NCBI GenBank assembly: GCA_001969505.1
Contig: LSSK01000742.1
Span: 1-45,700 of the forward strand
Origin: Zancudomyces culisetae
Taxonomy: Eukaryota > Kickxellomycota > Harpellomycetes > Harpellales > Legeriomycetaceae
Length of the DNA stretch: 45,700 nt
Direction of reading: 5' to 3'
Shown: piece by piece, positions 1 through 10,748 of the stretch
Position numbering within the stretch: position 1 is the stretch's first letter
Layout: every line of letters begins with the position of its first letter
Position numbers and translations under genes: made by a program
The notes under the pieces: model-generated
The model's input: the letters and a program-made list of their open reading frames with translations, nothing else
Database searches by the model: none
Told to the model about the DNA's origin: nothing

Positions 1-115
1 AAAAAAAAAGAGTTTTTTGTGTTTATATTTAAATTCTTTTTTTTTTTACTTTTGGTACAGTTTTAATAAAGTAATAATGATGGTAAACCCCAACAGATTT
101 GAGGCAGATCAAGTA
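1..115. other. 3' flank of the KDM5-like gene
   Basis: Poly-A/T rich sequence just past the stop codon of the minus-strand KDM5-like gene. It is probably its 3' untranslated region. No gene is visible, and a gene to the left lies outside the window. Confidence 0.5.
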
Positions 116-3100
116 TTAGCTTTCCAGCTCAATGTCGCCAAACACATAGTTGTATTTTCCAAAATGGCAGCACACAGGGCACATGAAAAGCTCCAAATTA
201 GCACATTTATTTAGAACTGCTTGATTAATCACGTTGGTTCCGCTATTGCTACCCCCGCCATTACTTGAACTGCTAGTGGCGCCTCCACCAGGGATATTTA
301 GCGGGTGTTTGTTTTGGTTGTAACAAATAATTTGTGCCTGGCTCAACTCAATCATCATACACTTGACATGGAAATAATCCCTGCAGAAATCACATCTGAC
401 CACAAAATTGTTTGGACTGTTCCATTCGGGATCGTTTATTGGGGAGCTTTGGCAGATACAGATTTCTGATTTGAGATCTCTGTTTTTGGGTGTAGGCATC
501 AAACTTAGAGGAAGCAGGAATCGTTGTCTGGGTTTTCTAGGTCTTTCCTCATTAAGGTCTAGAATTTGTTCATGGTGTTGGTTTTGATTTTGATCTTGAT
601 TTTGACTTATAGCAGGTAACAAAGAACCAGAGGAAAGAGCTGGATCTACTCTTTGCAAGGATCTAGGCGAAAGAGATGTTGCCGTAGTAGCAGTGGCGGT
701 TGGCAAGAGGGTTGCTGTAGATGGCAACGTTAGGGTTGGTGATGGTAGCGGTAGCGATACCGGTAGTGGTGGTGATGGTGGCGGAGGCATGCGACGCCGT
801 TTTGATTGTGGGTATGGCTCAGCCGATGCGCGCTTGCTTGAAAGCAGTGGGCTGTCGAGATTTCCGTTGCCATATATTTTGAATCGCAATAACGATAGGA
901 TATCAGTGATAGGCGGCACCAGTCTTGATACAAACATGTCTTCCTGTAATATATCGATTTCCAGTCCCATCAAAACCAGCAAATAAACTCGATATATATT
1001 TATATTTACAATTGGATGTGGTGCAGAGTTTGAATTGTCAGTAACGTCATCAATAAACTCGGCCACAATGGAAATAATATCGCGGGAAATCAGCACCAAA
1101 CTCAATAACAAATCAAGTTCTGGACACACCAGGTTCAGCTGTCTTCCCTTGTGGATCAGATTTTTCAGCAGCGAGTTTGGTGGTCTTTTGGTAAGATGCG
1201 GGATTTTGTAGTTATGGTCACATAGAGGACAGTTAAACTTGAAGGATCTGCTGGTGCTATGGTTTGGCGGAATGGCCAAACATTCGGAGTGGTAAAACGA
1301 TTTGCATAAACTGCAGGACAGCATTGTGGCATCAAAATTTGGTTGCAAACAGAAACAGTACAGGCCATTTGACGACTGGAAGTTAGAGTAACTGTCCGCA
1401 GTCAGCATAGGTGATGTCTTGATCCGCTTCTTGTTTTTCATGAAGTACGATGAATTTTTGAGTTTTTGAAGAACAACGTAACAATGGTTTGTGGATTGAA
1501 CAACGTTGTCTAGCACAGAAACCATATCACTATCTACACCACTATTGTTGACAAACGATGATCTGACAGCTGCTTGCCAGCTTTCAGCATCGTTAATTAT
1601 GCTTTTCAACTGACTAGTTTGGTTCAGACTGGTTACGTTCGCAGCTTCCAATTCGCAGTACACTTTTTGGGCTTCCAGAAGGCTTGGTCGATTGGAAAAC
1701 TTTTCACGTATTGAGCGGTCAAGGATATCCTCCAGCCCACGCTGAAATACCAAAATGGAATCCTTAAGTCGCTCCAACTCACTAAACCGATTAGGCACCA
1801 AATCCAGATTATGACCCTTGTCAAGAAGCGTCGCAATATTCCGCAAATTCAGTCTGCTGGATGTTGTTTGGTTAAGCTCTGCATCCCATTTATGCACTCT
1901 GTTTTGAATTTCCATCAGCTTTACATAGAGTTTGTGTGTCTTGGGCACGTTGTACTGAGTTTCAGCTGTTGAAATCAATTCGTCAACTTTATCCTGTGTC
2001 AGAGTCTTTCGGTTTGACAGTGCCTTTTGTGCAAGAGCTGCCCATTTGACTACCGACTGCAACACACCCAGCTGGCTGGCATTCTTGATTTCCAGTCCTA
2101 TTTCCTTTATATCTGCTGATAATTCGGCAATATCCATTTGAAGCTCCTTGCTGTCTATATCCTTGTTACTGTACACCTCATCAACTTTGGCATCAACAAG
2201 AGCCTCTATACTTCTGGCCTTTTCAACCCACTCCTCTAGCACCCGTCGTTCGTAACAATCCACATGGTTGTCTTGGAACTCCTTCAAAACCAACTCGATA
2301 TCGCTTGGATACACGTTAATGTTGAGTTTTTGCTTTGGCCGATCGAGATTCTTGCTTTTAAAGTACTCATCAATCACGCTAACAATGTCGTACCGCTGCT
2401 TGCCGACCGAATAGTTGTATACATTCTCAACCTTGATTACATTCCCATACGTATACCACGTACTGAGCCCCCGTTGTCTATTTGCTGAGACATCACCAAA
2501 TTTATCTACACTTTCCTGCACCCATTCTACGCTATTGAGTTTTTTGTTGTGCTTTTTCATAATTAATTCGTATAGCTCCATAAATACATTTGGTCTTTCC
2601 GAAACCTCCACTCCTTTACTTTCTGATTCGCTAGGCACATTTTGATGTGCTCCATTTTGACTTTGCTGTTGTTCATTCTCTTGATTGTGGGCATACATAC
2701 AAACCGGATCCAACACCTGTATCCCATCGGTCCCATTGATTTTCCCACAGCTTTTCACCACGTCTAGCTTGTTACAGAGCCGTAAAAGTGCCTGTGTAAG
2801 GTAACAATAGTAGTTCATTTTCTCCACATATTTGTTCAATTCGACCATGCAACTCCTTACTGTCGACAACCCATCTTCGTCTTTACCACTAGACTCATTC
2901 GCTGATGTATCGACACTAGCTGGGACTAAATACGCTCCATAATGCAGCAATGATCTCATTTCTGCAAGACTCACCCGCTCTGTTTTTATCTTTCTCAGCT
3001 CCTTGTACTTTTCTATCCACTTTATCACATCTCTTTCGGCCCGATTCCCCTTTATTACTCGCCCCGCCATTCGCATCAGCTGCTCGTCCGTATATTTGTA

Positions 3101-5404
3101 CCACATTGTTATCTTTCCTTTGGCTATCCCCTCAGTATCAAGCAATTTTCCTATTTCTCGTAAACAATACTTGTCGGGTTCCTGCCCGTCGACTACCAAA
3201 TAGCTTTGATACAGCTGTGCCTTGCATTCCGCGCAATTTTCTTCTTGATCTCTCCGCTCCTCTCCTTCACCTCCCTCACCCCTTCGCACACCATTTTCTT
3301 GTCCAGGTATTTCTTTCTGTTTTACGTCGTAATCTCTAACCACCTGTCTATCTTCCAGCTCTCGCTCCAATACATATTCCAATTCCTCCACTAACCAACC
3401 TGGCCTCTCCAGTTTCCTTCGCGCATAGTCATAATTTATCCTCAATACCAACTCTTCGTGTGAAAATACTGGCATTCGCTTATTATTTCGATACTCTTCA
3501 CTACTCATCCGGCTATAATGAAGCCAATCTGGCGGTCCAAAATTCACTGCCTCGTTGAAATTAAACCCAGTGTTGAGACCTGCATGGTACGCTTGTGGAA
3601 ATGTAACTACAAATTCTCCAGGACTTTGGTCTATCATATACACATCCACGCCCTTTGATACCAACAGCCCAGGGTTCACCATTGTTACCAGTTGTTGCAA
3701 TAAGTCTGGCTCGGTTTCAAACAGCTCTGGAACTGTGTCCTTCACCACTGCCTCAAACGCTTTGGCTTGATCCCCTGGAATTCCATACCACGTCTTTTCT
3801 TCTCCAAAATGCATGTAGTTGATTGAGTACGTATAATGATCCTCGTTATGCCAACAAAATGCTGAAAGCGCCATTCCCACATAAAGCCATGGCGATGTTA
3901 TTCCATTGTAATCCTGCTGGAAGTATCTAAACAACGACCGCTTGTTATATGGCATTCGCGTCAGATTCCATCCGCTCAGCCCAATGTCCATCTCCTGATC
4001 ATCTCCCTCACTCCCTCCTTCTTCTCTCTTCTTCAGCTCTTTCCCATTCTCGTGATAGTGAGAACTCTTAGCATCATTGTGATTATAATGCTTCTCATCC
4101 TCACCTTCCCCCTTCACGCTACATTCTACATCCTCAGCCTCCCTCGTGGTTTTTCTTTTGCGCCCTTGTCGTTCAATTGTTGGGAACCCCGTGCCATACT
4201 GTGTAGATGGCAAATCTGCTCCATACTCCACTGTAACCTCTTCCTTACTTGACGCTACACACTCCCAGAACTTCTTCTCTATCTTGTATAGCCTATCCCC
4301 TTTATTCGTGTGTTTGTCAAATTTGGGAAACATCTTTTGCAAGAATTCTTCAGATTTCTTTTGGAATTCATCCAAACTATACTCTGCGCCATCTTCAAAC
4401 CCATATCCAAACCAGTCCTCATCTTCATACTCATCCCCATTCCCATTCTCACTCCCATCCCCATTTACATTCGCATTCGCATTACCCCTTTTCCTCTCGC
4501 CTTCACCTTCATCTCCGCCTTGGCTTTCACTTCTACCCACGCTTCCATACGTATTTTTACCCTCACTTTTTACCTCGCCACGGTGTTCACTCCCGCTCCC
4601 GCTCCCGCTTCTATCCCTCTGTCGCCTATGCTGTGTGTCTACCCCAGCCCTATTCCCTCTGTTTGCACCATCCCGTTTCCCAGCTCTGTTTTTCCCCCGC
4701 ATGTATTCTTCGTAGGGGTATATTATCTTTAAATACATCGTTTTTAAGCTGTTTGACAACGAGGTACACGACTTGTTATCATACTCCAGTGCCCTTCCTA
4801 TTTCTGCCCATAGCTTCTTTGCTGTCACGTTCTCATGCCCACCTCTTTTTTCCACCTCCTTTTGTAACCGTGTCAAATCCACCGGCTTTTTGTCCAGCTG
4901 TGGCACTTTATATATTGGTTGTCCCCGCCTTTCATGAAATGCAAACAACTGTTCATTGTAGCTCTTTTTCACCCGGTTCGTGCCTTCAAGCGAACTTAGC
5001 TGTTGTCTTCGTGTAGGAAACCTAAACTTGCTTGTATCCAAACCAAACTCCACCTTCCACTCCTTTGGTGGTTTTACTTTTATAATACCATATTTTTCCG
5101 CCTCCTTCCGTATTGTCTCCAGATACTTCAAAGGATCCTCAAACTCTTCTTTGCATGGATAGTAGGTTTTGGCCTCCTTTAGTTTGAATACGTTTTTTCT
5201 TGCCGTTAACACCTCTTCACTGTTACTTTTTTGGTTAGAAATTCTTCGTGTTTCGACACCAGCTTTTTCCTTTATTTTGTCATCGTAATAAAATCGTGGT
5301 TGCTGCACACTATCCATATCAAACTTTGTTCTCTTTTTGTTTCTCTCCTCCTTCCATGTCGTATTTTCTCTTGTTTTCATTTCCATCTCCATACCCATCC
5401 TCAT
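116..5404 (-). CDS. KDM5/JARID1-type JmjC histone demethylase-like protein
   Basis: Single uninterrupted frame of 1762 aa. Order seen: JmjN (about residues 79-119, near FKLKEAKTYYPCKEEFEDPL), ARID (about 145-235), acidic low-complexity linker (236-330), a conserved pre-JmjC block (FGFEDGAEYSLDEF, then VTVEYGADLPS), JmjC (about 478-645), a degenerate C5HC2-like segment (about 724-770), a long helical PLU-1-like region, a PHD finger near 1350-1400 and another near 1648-1745. Fe(II) ligands look intact: H519 and E521 in CWHNED, and H607 in FPQAYHAGLN. In this family the enzyme removes methyl groups from H3K4 in the nucleus using 2-oxoglutarate. Budding-yeast Ecm5 is a related protein with an inactive JmjC; this one appears active. 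Oddities: no PHD finger between ARID and JmjC, and a zinc finger after JmjC that keeps only the first CxxC plus a later Cys. The N-terminus has several alternating Met residues; Met30 is a possible later start. Alternatives: Lid2- or Ecm5-like orthologue. Confidence 0.9.
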   Translation of the reverse strand: MRMGMEMEMKTRENTTWKEERNKKRTKFDMDSVQQPRFYYDDKIKEKAGVETRRISNQKSNSEEVLTARKNVFKLKEAKTYYPCKEEFEDPLKYLETIRKEAEKYGIIKVKPPKEWKVEFGLDTSKFRFPTRRQQLSSLEGTNRVKKSYNEQLFAFHERRGQPIYKVPQLDKKPVDLTRLQKEVEKRGGHENVTAKKLWAEIGRALEYDNKSCTSLSNSLKTMYLKIIYPYEEYMRGKNRAGKRDGANRGNRAGVDTQHRRQRDRSGSGSGSEHRGEVKSEGKNTYGSVGRSESQGGDEGEGERKRGNANANVNGDGSENGNGDEYEDEDWFGYGFEDGAEYSLDEFQKKSEEFLQKMFPKFDKHTNKGDRLYKIEKKFWECVASSKEEVTVEYGADLPSTQYGTGFPTIERQGRKRKTTREAEDVECSVKGEGEDEKHYNHNDAKSSHYHENGKELKKREEGGSEGDDQEMDIGLSGWNLTRMPYNKRSLFRYFQQDYNGITSPWLYVGMALSAFCWHNEDHYTYSINYMHFGEEKTWYGIPGDQAKAFEAVVKDTVPELFETEPDLLQQLVTMVNPGLLVSKGVDVYMIDQSPGEFVVTFPQAYHAGLNTGFNFNEAVNFGPPDWLHYSRMSSEEYRNNKRMPVFSHEELVLRINYDYARRKLERPGWLVEELEYVLERELEDRQVVRDYDVKQKEIPGQENGVRRGEGGEGEERRDQEENCAECKAQLYQSYLVVDGQEPDKYCLREIGKLLDTEGIAKGKITMWYKYTDEQLMRMAGRVIKGNRAERDVIKWIEKYKELRKIKTERVSLAEMRSLLHYGAYLVPASVDTSANESSGKDEDGLSTVRSCMVELNKYVEKMNYYCYLTQALLRLCNKLDVVKSCGKINGTDGIQVLDPVCMYAHNQENEQQQSQNGAHQNVPSESESKGVEVSERPNVFMELYELIMKKHNKKLNSVEWVQESVDKFGDVSANRQRGLSTWYTYGNVIKVENVYNYSVGKQRYDIVSVIDEYFKSKNLDRPKQKLNINVYPSDIELVLKEFQDNHVDCYERRVLEEWVEKARSIEALVDAKVDEVYSNKDIDSKELQMDIAELSADIKEIGLEIKNASQLGVLQSVVKWAALAQKALSNRKTLTQDKVDELISTAETQYNVPKTHKLYVKLMEIQNRVHKWDAELNQTTSSRLNLRNIATLLDKGHNLDLVPNRFSELERLKDSILVFQRGLEDILDRSIREKFSNRPSLLEAQKVYCELEAANVTSLNQTSQLKSIINDAESWQAAVRSSFVNNSGVDSDMVSVLDNVVQSTNHCYVVLQKLKNSSYFMKNKKRIKTSPMLTADSYSNFQSSNGLYCFCLQPNFDATMLSCSLCKSFYHSECLAIPPNHSTSRSFKFNCPLCDHNYKIPHLTKRPPNSLLKNLIHKGRQLNLVCPELDLLLSLVLISRDIISIVAEFIDDVTDNSNSAPHPIVNINIYRVYLLVLMGLEIDILQEDMFVSRLVPPITDILSLLRFKIYGNGNLDSPLLSSKRASAEPYPQSKRRRMPPPPSPPLPVSLPLPSPTLTLPSTATLLPTATATTATSLSPRSLQRVDPALSSGSLLPAISQNQDQNQNQHHEQILDLNEERPRKPRQRFLLPLSLMPTPKNRDLKSEICICQSSPINDPEWNSPNNFVVRCDFCRDYFHVKCMMIELSQAQIICYNQNKHPLNIPGGGATSSSSNGGGSNSGTNVINQAVLNKCANLELFMCPVCCHFGKYNYVFGDIELES
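4432..4609. repeat. Hexanucleotide-type repeats inside the KDM5-like gene
   Basis: Imperfect 6-nt repeats (CCCATT/CGCATT type at 4432-4487; three exact CCCGCT units at 4592-4609) encode alternating dipeptides (Asn-Gly, Asn-Ala, Ser-Gly) in the linker between ARID and the pre-JmjC block. Confidence 0.75.
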
Positions 5405-6932
5405 TATTATTTTCTTTCCGTTTTTGTATGCGTGTTATGTTGGCTATTATATTTTTATATTCCTTTCTTCAGATATGTGTTTATTAAACTGAATTCCTGT
5501 CACTATTTCGTAGGTATTGAGAAAACCCTGATATACTTATTCCATATATACCCTGTTTTTTTCGTTAATATTGACACACTATTTTCATCACTAAATCTCA
5601 CTTCAAGCCCTTTTTCAAAAAAAATATATATAAAATAGAATATCAGTATATATCGCTTTTGCACTTGTCAATACACCACTACTTGTCCCTTGTTTTATTT
5701 GGTATTATTATCCTGTCTTAAATTTTGTATACTAATAACCTAGCTCTGGATATACGTTATACTTTTGCTATCTGCAAAGATACAGTTTAAAACTAACTTG
5801 TTATATATTACTCAGCATTAATGGTGTTATTTCTAACCGTTTTCCCATTTATTTTGCTTTTTTTTTCGGCTCTGAATTGTTTATTTATACTGCCTTTTAT
5901 ACGCTATTTGTTTATTCAATTTTTTACTTTTTCTATGTCTTAATACATCCCGTAGTAGCGTGGTATTATATATCCCCTGTTTAATACTCGCTACTTCTTT
6001 ACTTGCTTTTTCTACCTTTTTAGCTTTATCCGATGTTTGATATCATATATCAATATTTTTTTTATAGAACCAAACTTTTTTTTTAATACGATATTTTTTT
6101 TTTTGATAATTTATTATATTTTAATAATTTCATATTTTCAAAATTTTAATCCCTTTTCCCCTAACATTTTACCATAATTACCTATTTTTGTAAATGGACA
6201 AGTAAAAAAAAATTTTTTTTTAATTATTTAAAATTAATCTAAAAGGCAAGTAATAATAATAAATGTAAATCATCGCAATTCCTCTACAATCGTATCTTTG
6301 CAATACGCCTTCAAAGAGATGCTTAGTGCGTTTTAGTTATAAACCGGCTCACCATAAACCCAAAACACATAGAAATAACCTCTTGCCTACTACTTAAGAT
6401 TGCTGAATTGACCTCTTATTTTTGAGAATAATCACAAGAAAGCCTCCTTTTTGCTCATTTGCATATTTTTTAATACTTGCTTTCCTTTAACGAAATCTTG
6501 GGCCGCCACTAACCAAAAATTTGAGCACTGGTTCATGTACTTAATGCAAAATTTGTCCTATTGATTGTCAATACATGTCTGTTCAATTTTTTTTCGCTGT
6601 AGCCCACATTATCCTTTGTGTCTCAACTATTAAAATCACCCATTCCCTACCTATTCCATCCTCCCACCATAAAGTAAAAAGGAATGATGGTGTCCAGGTA
6701 ATAATATACATATAAAGTTTACCATTTTATGTTTTATTTATCTGAGAGGACTTTTTGTTGGTACAAAAAGAAAATCTCAATTGAAATAATTAAGTATGTA
6801 ATGTTTCGACTTTGAACCAATTAATATATCTAGTTTAAGCGTAGCTAAGCTAACTATACATATAGCAGCTGTTGTACTACTGCCAAAAAATAATAAAAAT
6901 AAAAATAAAAATAAATAAAAAGGCAGGTGTAC
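5405..6932. other. Gene-free AT-rich spacer
   Basis: Promoter side of the KDM5-like gene and 3' side of the Ser/Ala-rich gene. Many T and A homopolymer runs and no supported coding frame. It contains an A9T9 tract at 6204-6221. Confidence 0.5.
6204..6221. promoter_or_regulatory. A9T9 tract
   Basis: Nine A followed by nine T, about 800 nt upstream of the KDM5-like start. The same symmetrical A/T block recurs at 34887-34905 and 44502-44518, upstream of MRH4/MRP10 and TFIIS. It may be a nucleosome-excluding poly(dA:dT) or an RRPE-like element, but at this distance from a start the role is doubtful. Confidence 0.25.
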
Positions 6933-7472
6933 TTAGTTTGACAGTAGCAAAAGTAACACAAATAAAAATAGAGCTGTAGATTTACTATGGTAACTGGTAT
7001 TTCTTAGACGCGTTGTTACGCTTCCAACTCCACTAGATGTTGCATTTTTGGCAGAACCCGCGCCTTTACCTTTTTTCATTGTCTTCGAAGCAGAGTGATC
7101 TGATGTTTTTCCTTTTGATTTTGTGTCTTTATCTGTAGCTGTAGCTGTACCTGCGCTTTCGCTGGCATTTTTATCTGTATTTATGATCGAAGCTGTGCTA
7201 GATCCCATACTACCTCCAGTAGTAGTGCTGAGTATAGAGTCAATAATAGCGTTGGTATTTGCACTGCTACCGACCATATCGACAGTAGATGTACCGAATG
7301 CAGAGCTAGCTTGTATATCTGAAGACAATGATGAAAGTAATGCTTTTCCAGACATCGCTGTGGCTACACCTGGTGCACTCGAAGCATTACCAGATATCTT
7401 TGGTAATAAAGACCCTGTTGCAGATTTTCCTGCTCCAGCACCAGTGCGGGCTTTAGTTGCTACTTTTGACAT
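6933..7472 (-). CDS. Ser/Ala/Thr-rich protein with hydrophobic C-terminal tail
   Basis: Encodes 179 aa. The N-terminus is basic and Gly/Ala-rich (MSKVATKARTGAGAGK) and is not a signal peptide. The middle is Ser/Thr/Ala-rich, followed by a Lys-rich patch (SKTMKKGKGAGSAKN), and the last 14 residues are strongly hydrophobic (TALFLFVLLLLLSN). That shape fits a tail-anchored membrane protein; a GPI-anchored protein is an alternative but would need a signal peptide. I looked upstream for a signal-peptide exon and found none: a TATA-like box sits 85 nt before this ATG, which supports the start. I do not recognise a family. It belongs to the sparse 7-26 kb stretch of surface-type genes. Confidence 0.6.
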   Translation of the reverse strand: MSKVATKARTGAGAGKSATGSLLPKISGNASSAPGVATAMSGKALLSSLSSDIQASSAFGTSTVDMVGSSANTNAIIDSILSTTTGGSMGSSTASIINTDKNASESAGTATATDKDTKSKGKTSDHSASKTMKKGKGAGSAKNATSSGVGSVTTRLRNTSYHSKSTALFLFVLLLLLSN

Positions 7473-7556
7473 TGTTACTCGTTTGTGTTTTGTGTATTAG
7501 GTTTTTTATTTCCTTTACTTGGAAAGTTGCTCTTGTTGTAACAATTAAGCTTGCTG

Positions 7557-7564
7557 TATTTATA
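7557..7564 (-). promoter_or_regulatory. TATA-like box (TATAAATA on minus)
   Basis: Reads TATAAATA on the minus strand, 85 nt upstream of the ATG at 7472. Similar spacing is seen for the genes starting at 13326 and 18035. Confidence 0.45.
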
Positions 7565-9667
7565 CCTATGTATTCTGTTTTTTTTAGAAAATAAAAAAAA
7601 ATGTTGAGAACGCTTTTATCTTTTAATACCAAAAGAGTGATACATCTTTATAAAGGAATTGCCTATATTATAACACTCTTTAACTTCAGAATGATCAATG
7701 CGTTATTATTTCAGACTAAATTTTATTTTTTACATACGTATGCCCAATGCTACTGGATTTAATCCCACGCCCTACTTTAACGGGGTTCATGTTGGATAGT
7801 CTAATCGTTTCCGCATTAAAACGAGGCTTAAATGTACAATTCACTAAATCAACATATGCATAATTTTTCGGCAAAGTCGTAGCCTGAATCTGCTATTTTA
7901 AAACTAAAAATAAAAACCAAGTAAATGCTTTTTAATTGCCTCCTCCGTATTCAGCCTTAATTGTGGATAATACAGCTCTTCGTCTTATAGGATGAGCGTA
8001 TTTTTTTTTCAGGATATTTTTTAATGTAATTGAAAAAAGTGGCGTGTATATGAATATCATGGCATGGAGCAGCACATATTCACTTTATCTTGTAAATATA
8101 ACAATAAATAAACAAGTTCCTTTATCAGTAACCATAAATTTTTTCAAACATGTTGAGATGGATCATTTTGATATGAACATCGCAGTTATCTGTAGGCCTA
8201 CCACAATGCCACTATTTCTTCAATCAATAAAGAGCAAACTAGAAAATAGGCATTCAGGTATACCAATGTATTGAATCTACAGTCCCCATGTACTGTACTC
8301 TAAAGAAGCAAGTAGAGGCTGGTATCCCATTAAATTCGGTATATGTTTCATGAAATATGTTGGTTTTTCCGTTAGCACTGTAAAAAGTGCAACTAAAATA
8401 TAATTGAATATTATTTAGATGAATGAGAATGTTGACAAGTATCTGCCAGTTTGTAAATTAAAATAACTCCATTGATGTAAATGGTGCTTATTATTGAGCT
8501 CACATACTACACACGCTCTAATATATGTCTAGTTTGGCTGTTTTATTCCGAGTTTTTTGAGAAAATGACAAAAAAAAAAGTTTAGTACTGAGTGATTTTT
8601 TTGTTTTGTAAAATTCAAAACATCACCTGGAATAGCATCTAAAACTTCAATTCATTCGGGCAGGTAACTCATAAGAGTTTAACTTTTAACAATCTTGACA
8701 TATCCGTGTGTAAATAATACCTACAACACATTTCATCATTTATCTCTTTTTTAAAAAAAAAGTCATTATCACCAAAGGTTTCAACTGTCAACAAATTGGT
8801 TGTACCTAAAATAATTCTTAGCACCTCAAGGTCTTAGTCCTTCCATTCAACCTTTCTTGCTGTTCAGTTGGTTTTATTTTGAAAAAATTGGTAGTCAATT
8901 AAAAAAAGAGTACACTGTGTTATGGATAAACTCGTTAAACCCACCGATGTAGCTTAGTTCTGCCCTTTCTTTCTATGAGAGTCTATAAAAATTATTCCAG
9001 CATTTGCACTTCATTTTCTTGGGGAAATTGAAAAATCAACAAGAATGATTATTGTGAAAAATCTGCTTATTAGCCTCCTTTAAAACATAAATGATGGGTC
9101 TTATACCTGTTGGAGTTCAATTGCCTTGTGAAAAGAAACAATGAATAGTGGTAGAATAACTAAGATGCCAGATCTTTGACCCTAAATTCAACACTTGTCA
9201 CCCTGGCTTGCTAGTATCTCGTCATTATTGTTACATCTTTGTTTATTGATGTACATTTAGCCGCACAAATGGTAAAACTGAATAAAAAAAATTGGAAATA
9301 TGTGAAAAAGCTCCAAAATTCTATGGGATTTTTAGTGCAGGGAAACGTACAATCAGTAATGGTCATCTGAAATAGATGTATTTGCCCACCACTTTCACAC
9401 TTTATCTCCATCATCTGGACTGATACTCTTTGGTTTGGATATCTTTTTACACCCAACTATAGCACAAATTGCCTACACTTTAGCTATTGTGTCTCTTTTC
9501 CTTTCTCACCTCTTTTTACTTAAAATGCAGAAATCAACTTTAAAGTTTGTATAGGAAGAAATTATCAAAAATTCTTTTCTGCTAATATTTAATACAAATA
9601 CAGTGTAAATGGAACAGTAAAAGTAGAATATATATGGTTTTATAAGGCTATTTTTGCACAACTAAAT

Positions 9668-9675
9668 TATAAATA
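9668..9675 (+). promoter_or_regulatory. TATA-like box (TATAAATA)
   Basis: TATAAATA 34 nt before the ATG at 9709. The start of transcription would have to be close; a TATATATG-like stretch near 9630 is an alternative. Confidence 0.3.
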
Positions 9676-9708
9676 CCCTTAAACCTAGAAAAAAAACAGA
9701 TACGCGAA

Positions 9709-10748
9709 ATGGGTGTAAATGAGTATAGTATACTAGTATTACCCTTTTTTGCGGTCCTATTCCTCTCGTCATCTGTTAGCGGAGCCACGGAAAATGAGCC
9801 GAAGGACATTGTAACATGTAAGTCTTTTACTAGTATCATCAACCCACTACCTTCAAAGAAGAAAGATTAAAAGTATGCAAACATAATAGTAGGAAAAAGA
9901 ATTGGAATATTTGGGGAAGAAAATACCCTTAACGGGTTTATAGCTATAACATTTGGTCTAGTACTGACGTTTTTCGGAAGAAAGTTTCTGCGTATATCAA
10001 TGTTTTTCTGTGGGCTTGCTTTTTTTGGTAAGTAGACACACACACACATGAATATATTTATGTACACAAGTACATGTCCCTCTCTCCCCACAAAAAAACC
10101 TCACGTAACATATTTATTGAAAAAAAAACATCCTAACCAATAGTTGCGGCATTTCTTTTTTTGAGCTACGCGTTGTCTCCACCAGATCCCAGTTCAAACA
10201 CGGGAGTATGGTACTTTATAGCTGCTATAATCGGTGGGTTAATATTCGGCGTATCTTTGTACAAGTTTTATTTCTTTGGATTATTTATGCTTTCGTTTGG
10301 TGCGGGTGCATTAGTAGGTGTAGTAATAGTCACAAACTATAGCATAAACTTTTACCAGGATTGGATGAAGTATACGGCATATGCCGGTTTCGGACTTGTT
10401 ATGGCTCTTTTGGTGCTCAGTATAGAAAAACCGCTACTTATTGTTGCAACTAGCGTTTATGGTAGTTACACCACATTTGTAGGAGTAGGGTACTTAACTG
10501 GGATTAAGTATGCAGATAACATTGTCAGAGCACTAACTTCAAAGTTTTCAGAGTTTATTGGCGATGCACGATCTCTGCTATCAATATTTGCAACTTTGGT
10601 TCTTGCAATTCTGGGAATAATAATACAAGTAAAATTCAGCCTTTTTAAGGAGGAAAATCTCAAGTACGAACATAGAACATACAAACAAGTGAACCTTGAT
10701 GAAGTCAAGAAAAGAGGCCAGCATCCTACTCCTGGTGAAGAGCGATGA
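9709..10748 (+). CDS. TMEM198/TM7S3-like (DUF4203-type) multi-pass membrane protein, copy A
   Basis: Three exons: 9709..9817, 9890..10027, 10144..10748, giving 283 aa. Both introns are phase 1 and start GTAAGT; the second ends CTAACCAATAG, a branch site close to the acceptor. Exon 1 encodes a signal peptide (hydrophobic core LVLPFFAVLFLSSSVSG). Then follow about seven membrane segments and a charged cytosolic tail. Diagnostic pieces are FFGRKFLRISMFFCGLAFF at the end of exon 2 (compare the G-x-R-x-F-K-x-x-LF-x-x-G-F pattern of TMEM198 proteins), the Glu-Lys-Pro then VATSVYGSY block, and GIIIQVKFS near the end. The function in fungi is unknown; the metazoan member is a membrane scaffold. A paralogue with the same intron positions lies at 13326-14311. 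The retained frame across three exons and matching phases makes the model solid; the family call is from motif memory. Confidence 0.85.

Larger units (their letters stand above)
7473..9708. other. Long divergent intergenic region
   Basis: About 2.2 kb between the starts of the Ser/Ala-rich gene (minus) and the first TMEM198-like gene (plus). I see no supported gene; the longest frames (for example 76 codons at 8044-8274) have no recognisable features. The length suggests extended upstream control for one or both flanking genes. Confidence 0.5.

Noticed and set aside
4249-5016. 255-codon open frame antisense to the KDM5-like gene
   Set aside because: Low-complexity His/Pro/Ser/Phe text that mirrors the conserved KDM5 frame; a shadow of repeat-rich coding DNA.
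8044-8274. 76-codon frame on plus in the long spacer
   Set aside because: No family features; within the length expected by chance in AT-rich DNA of this size.
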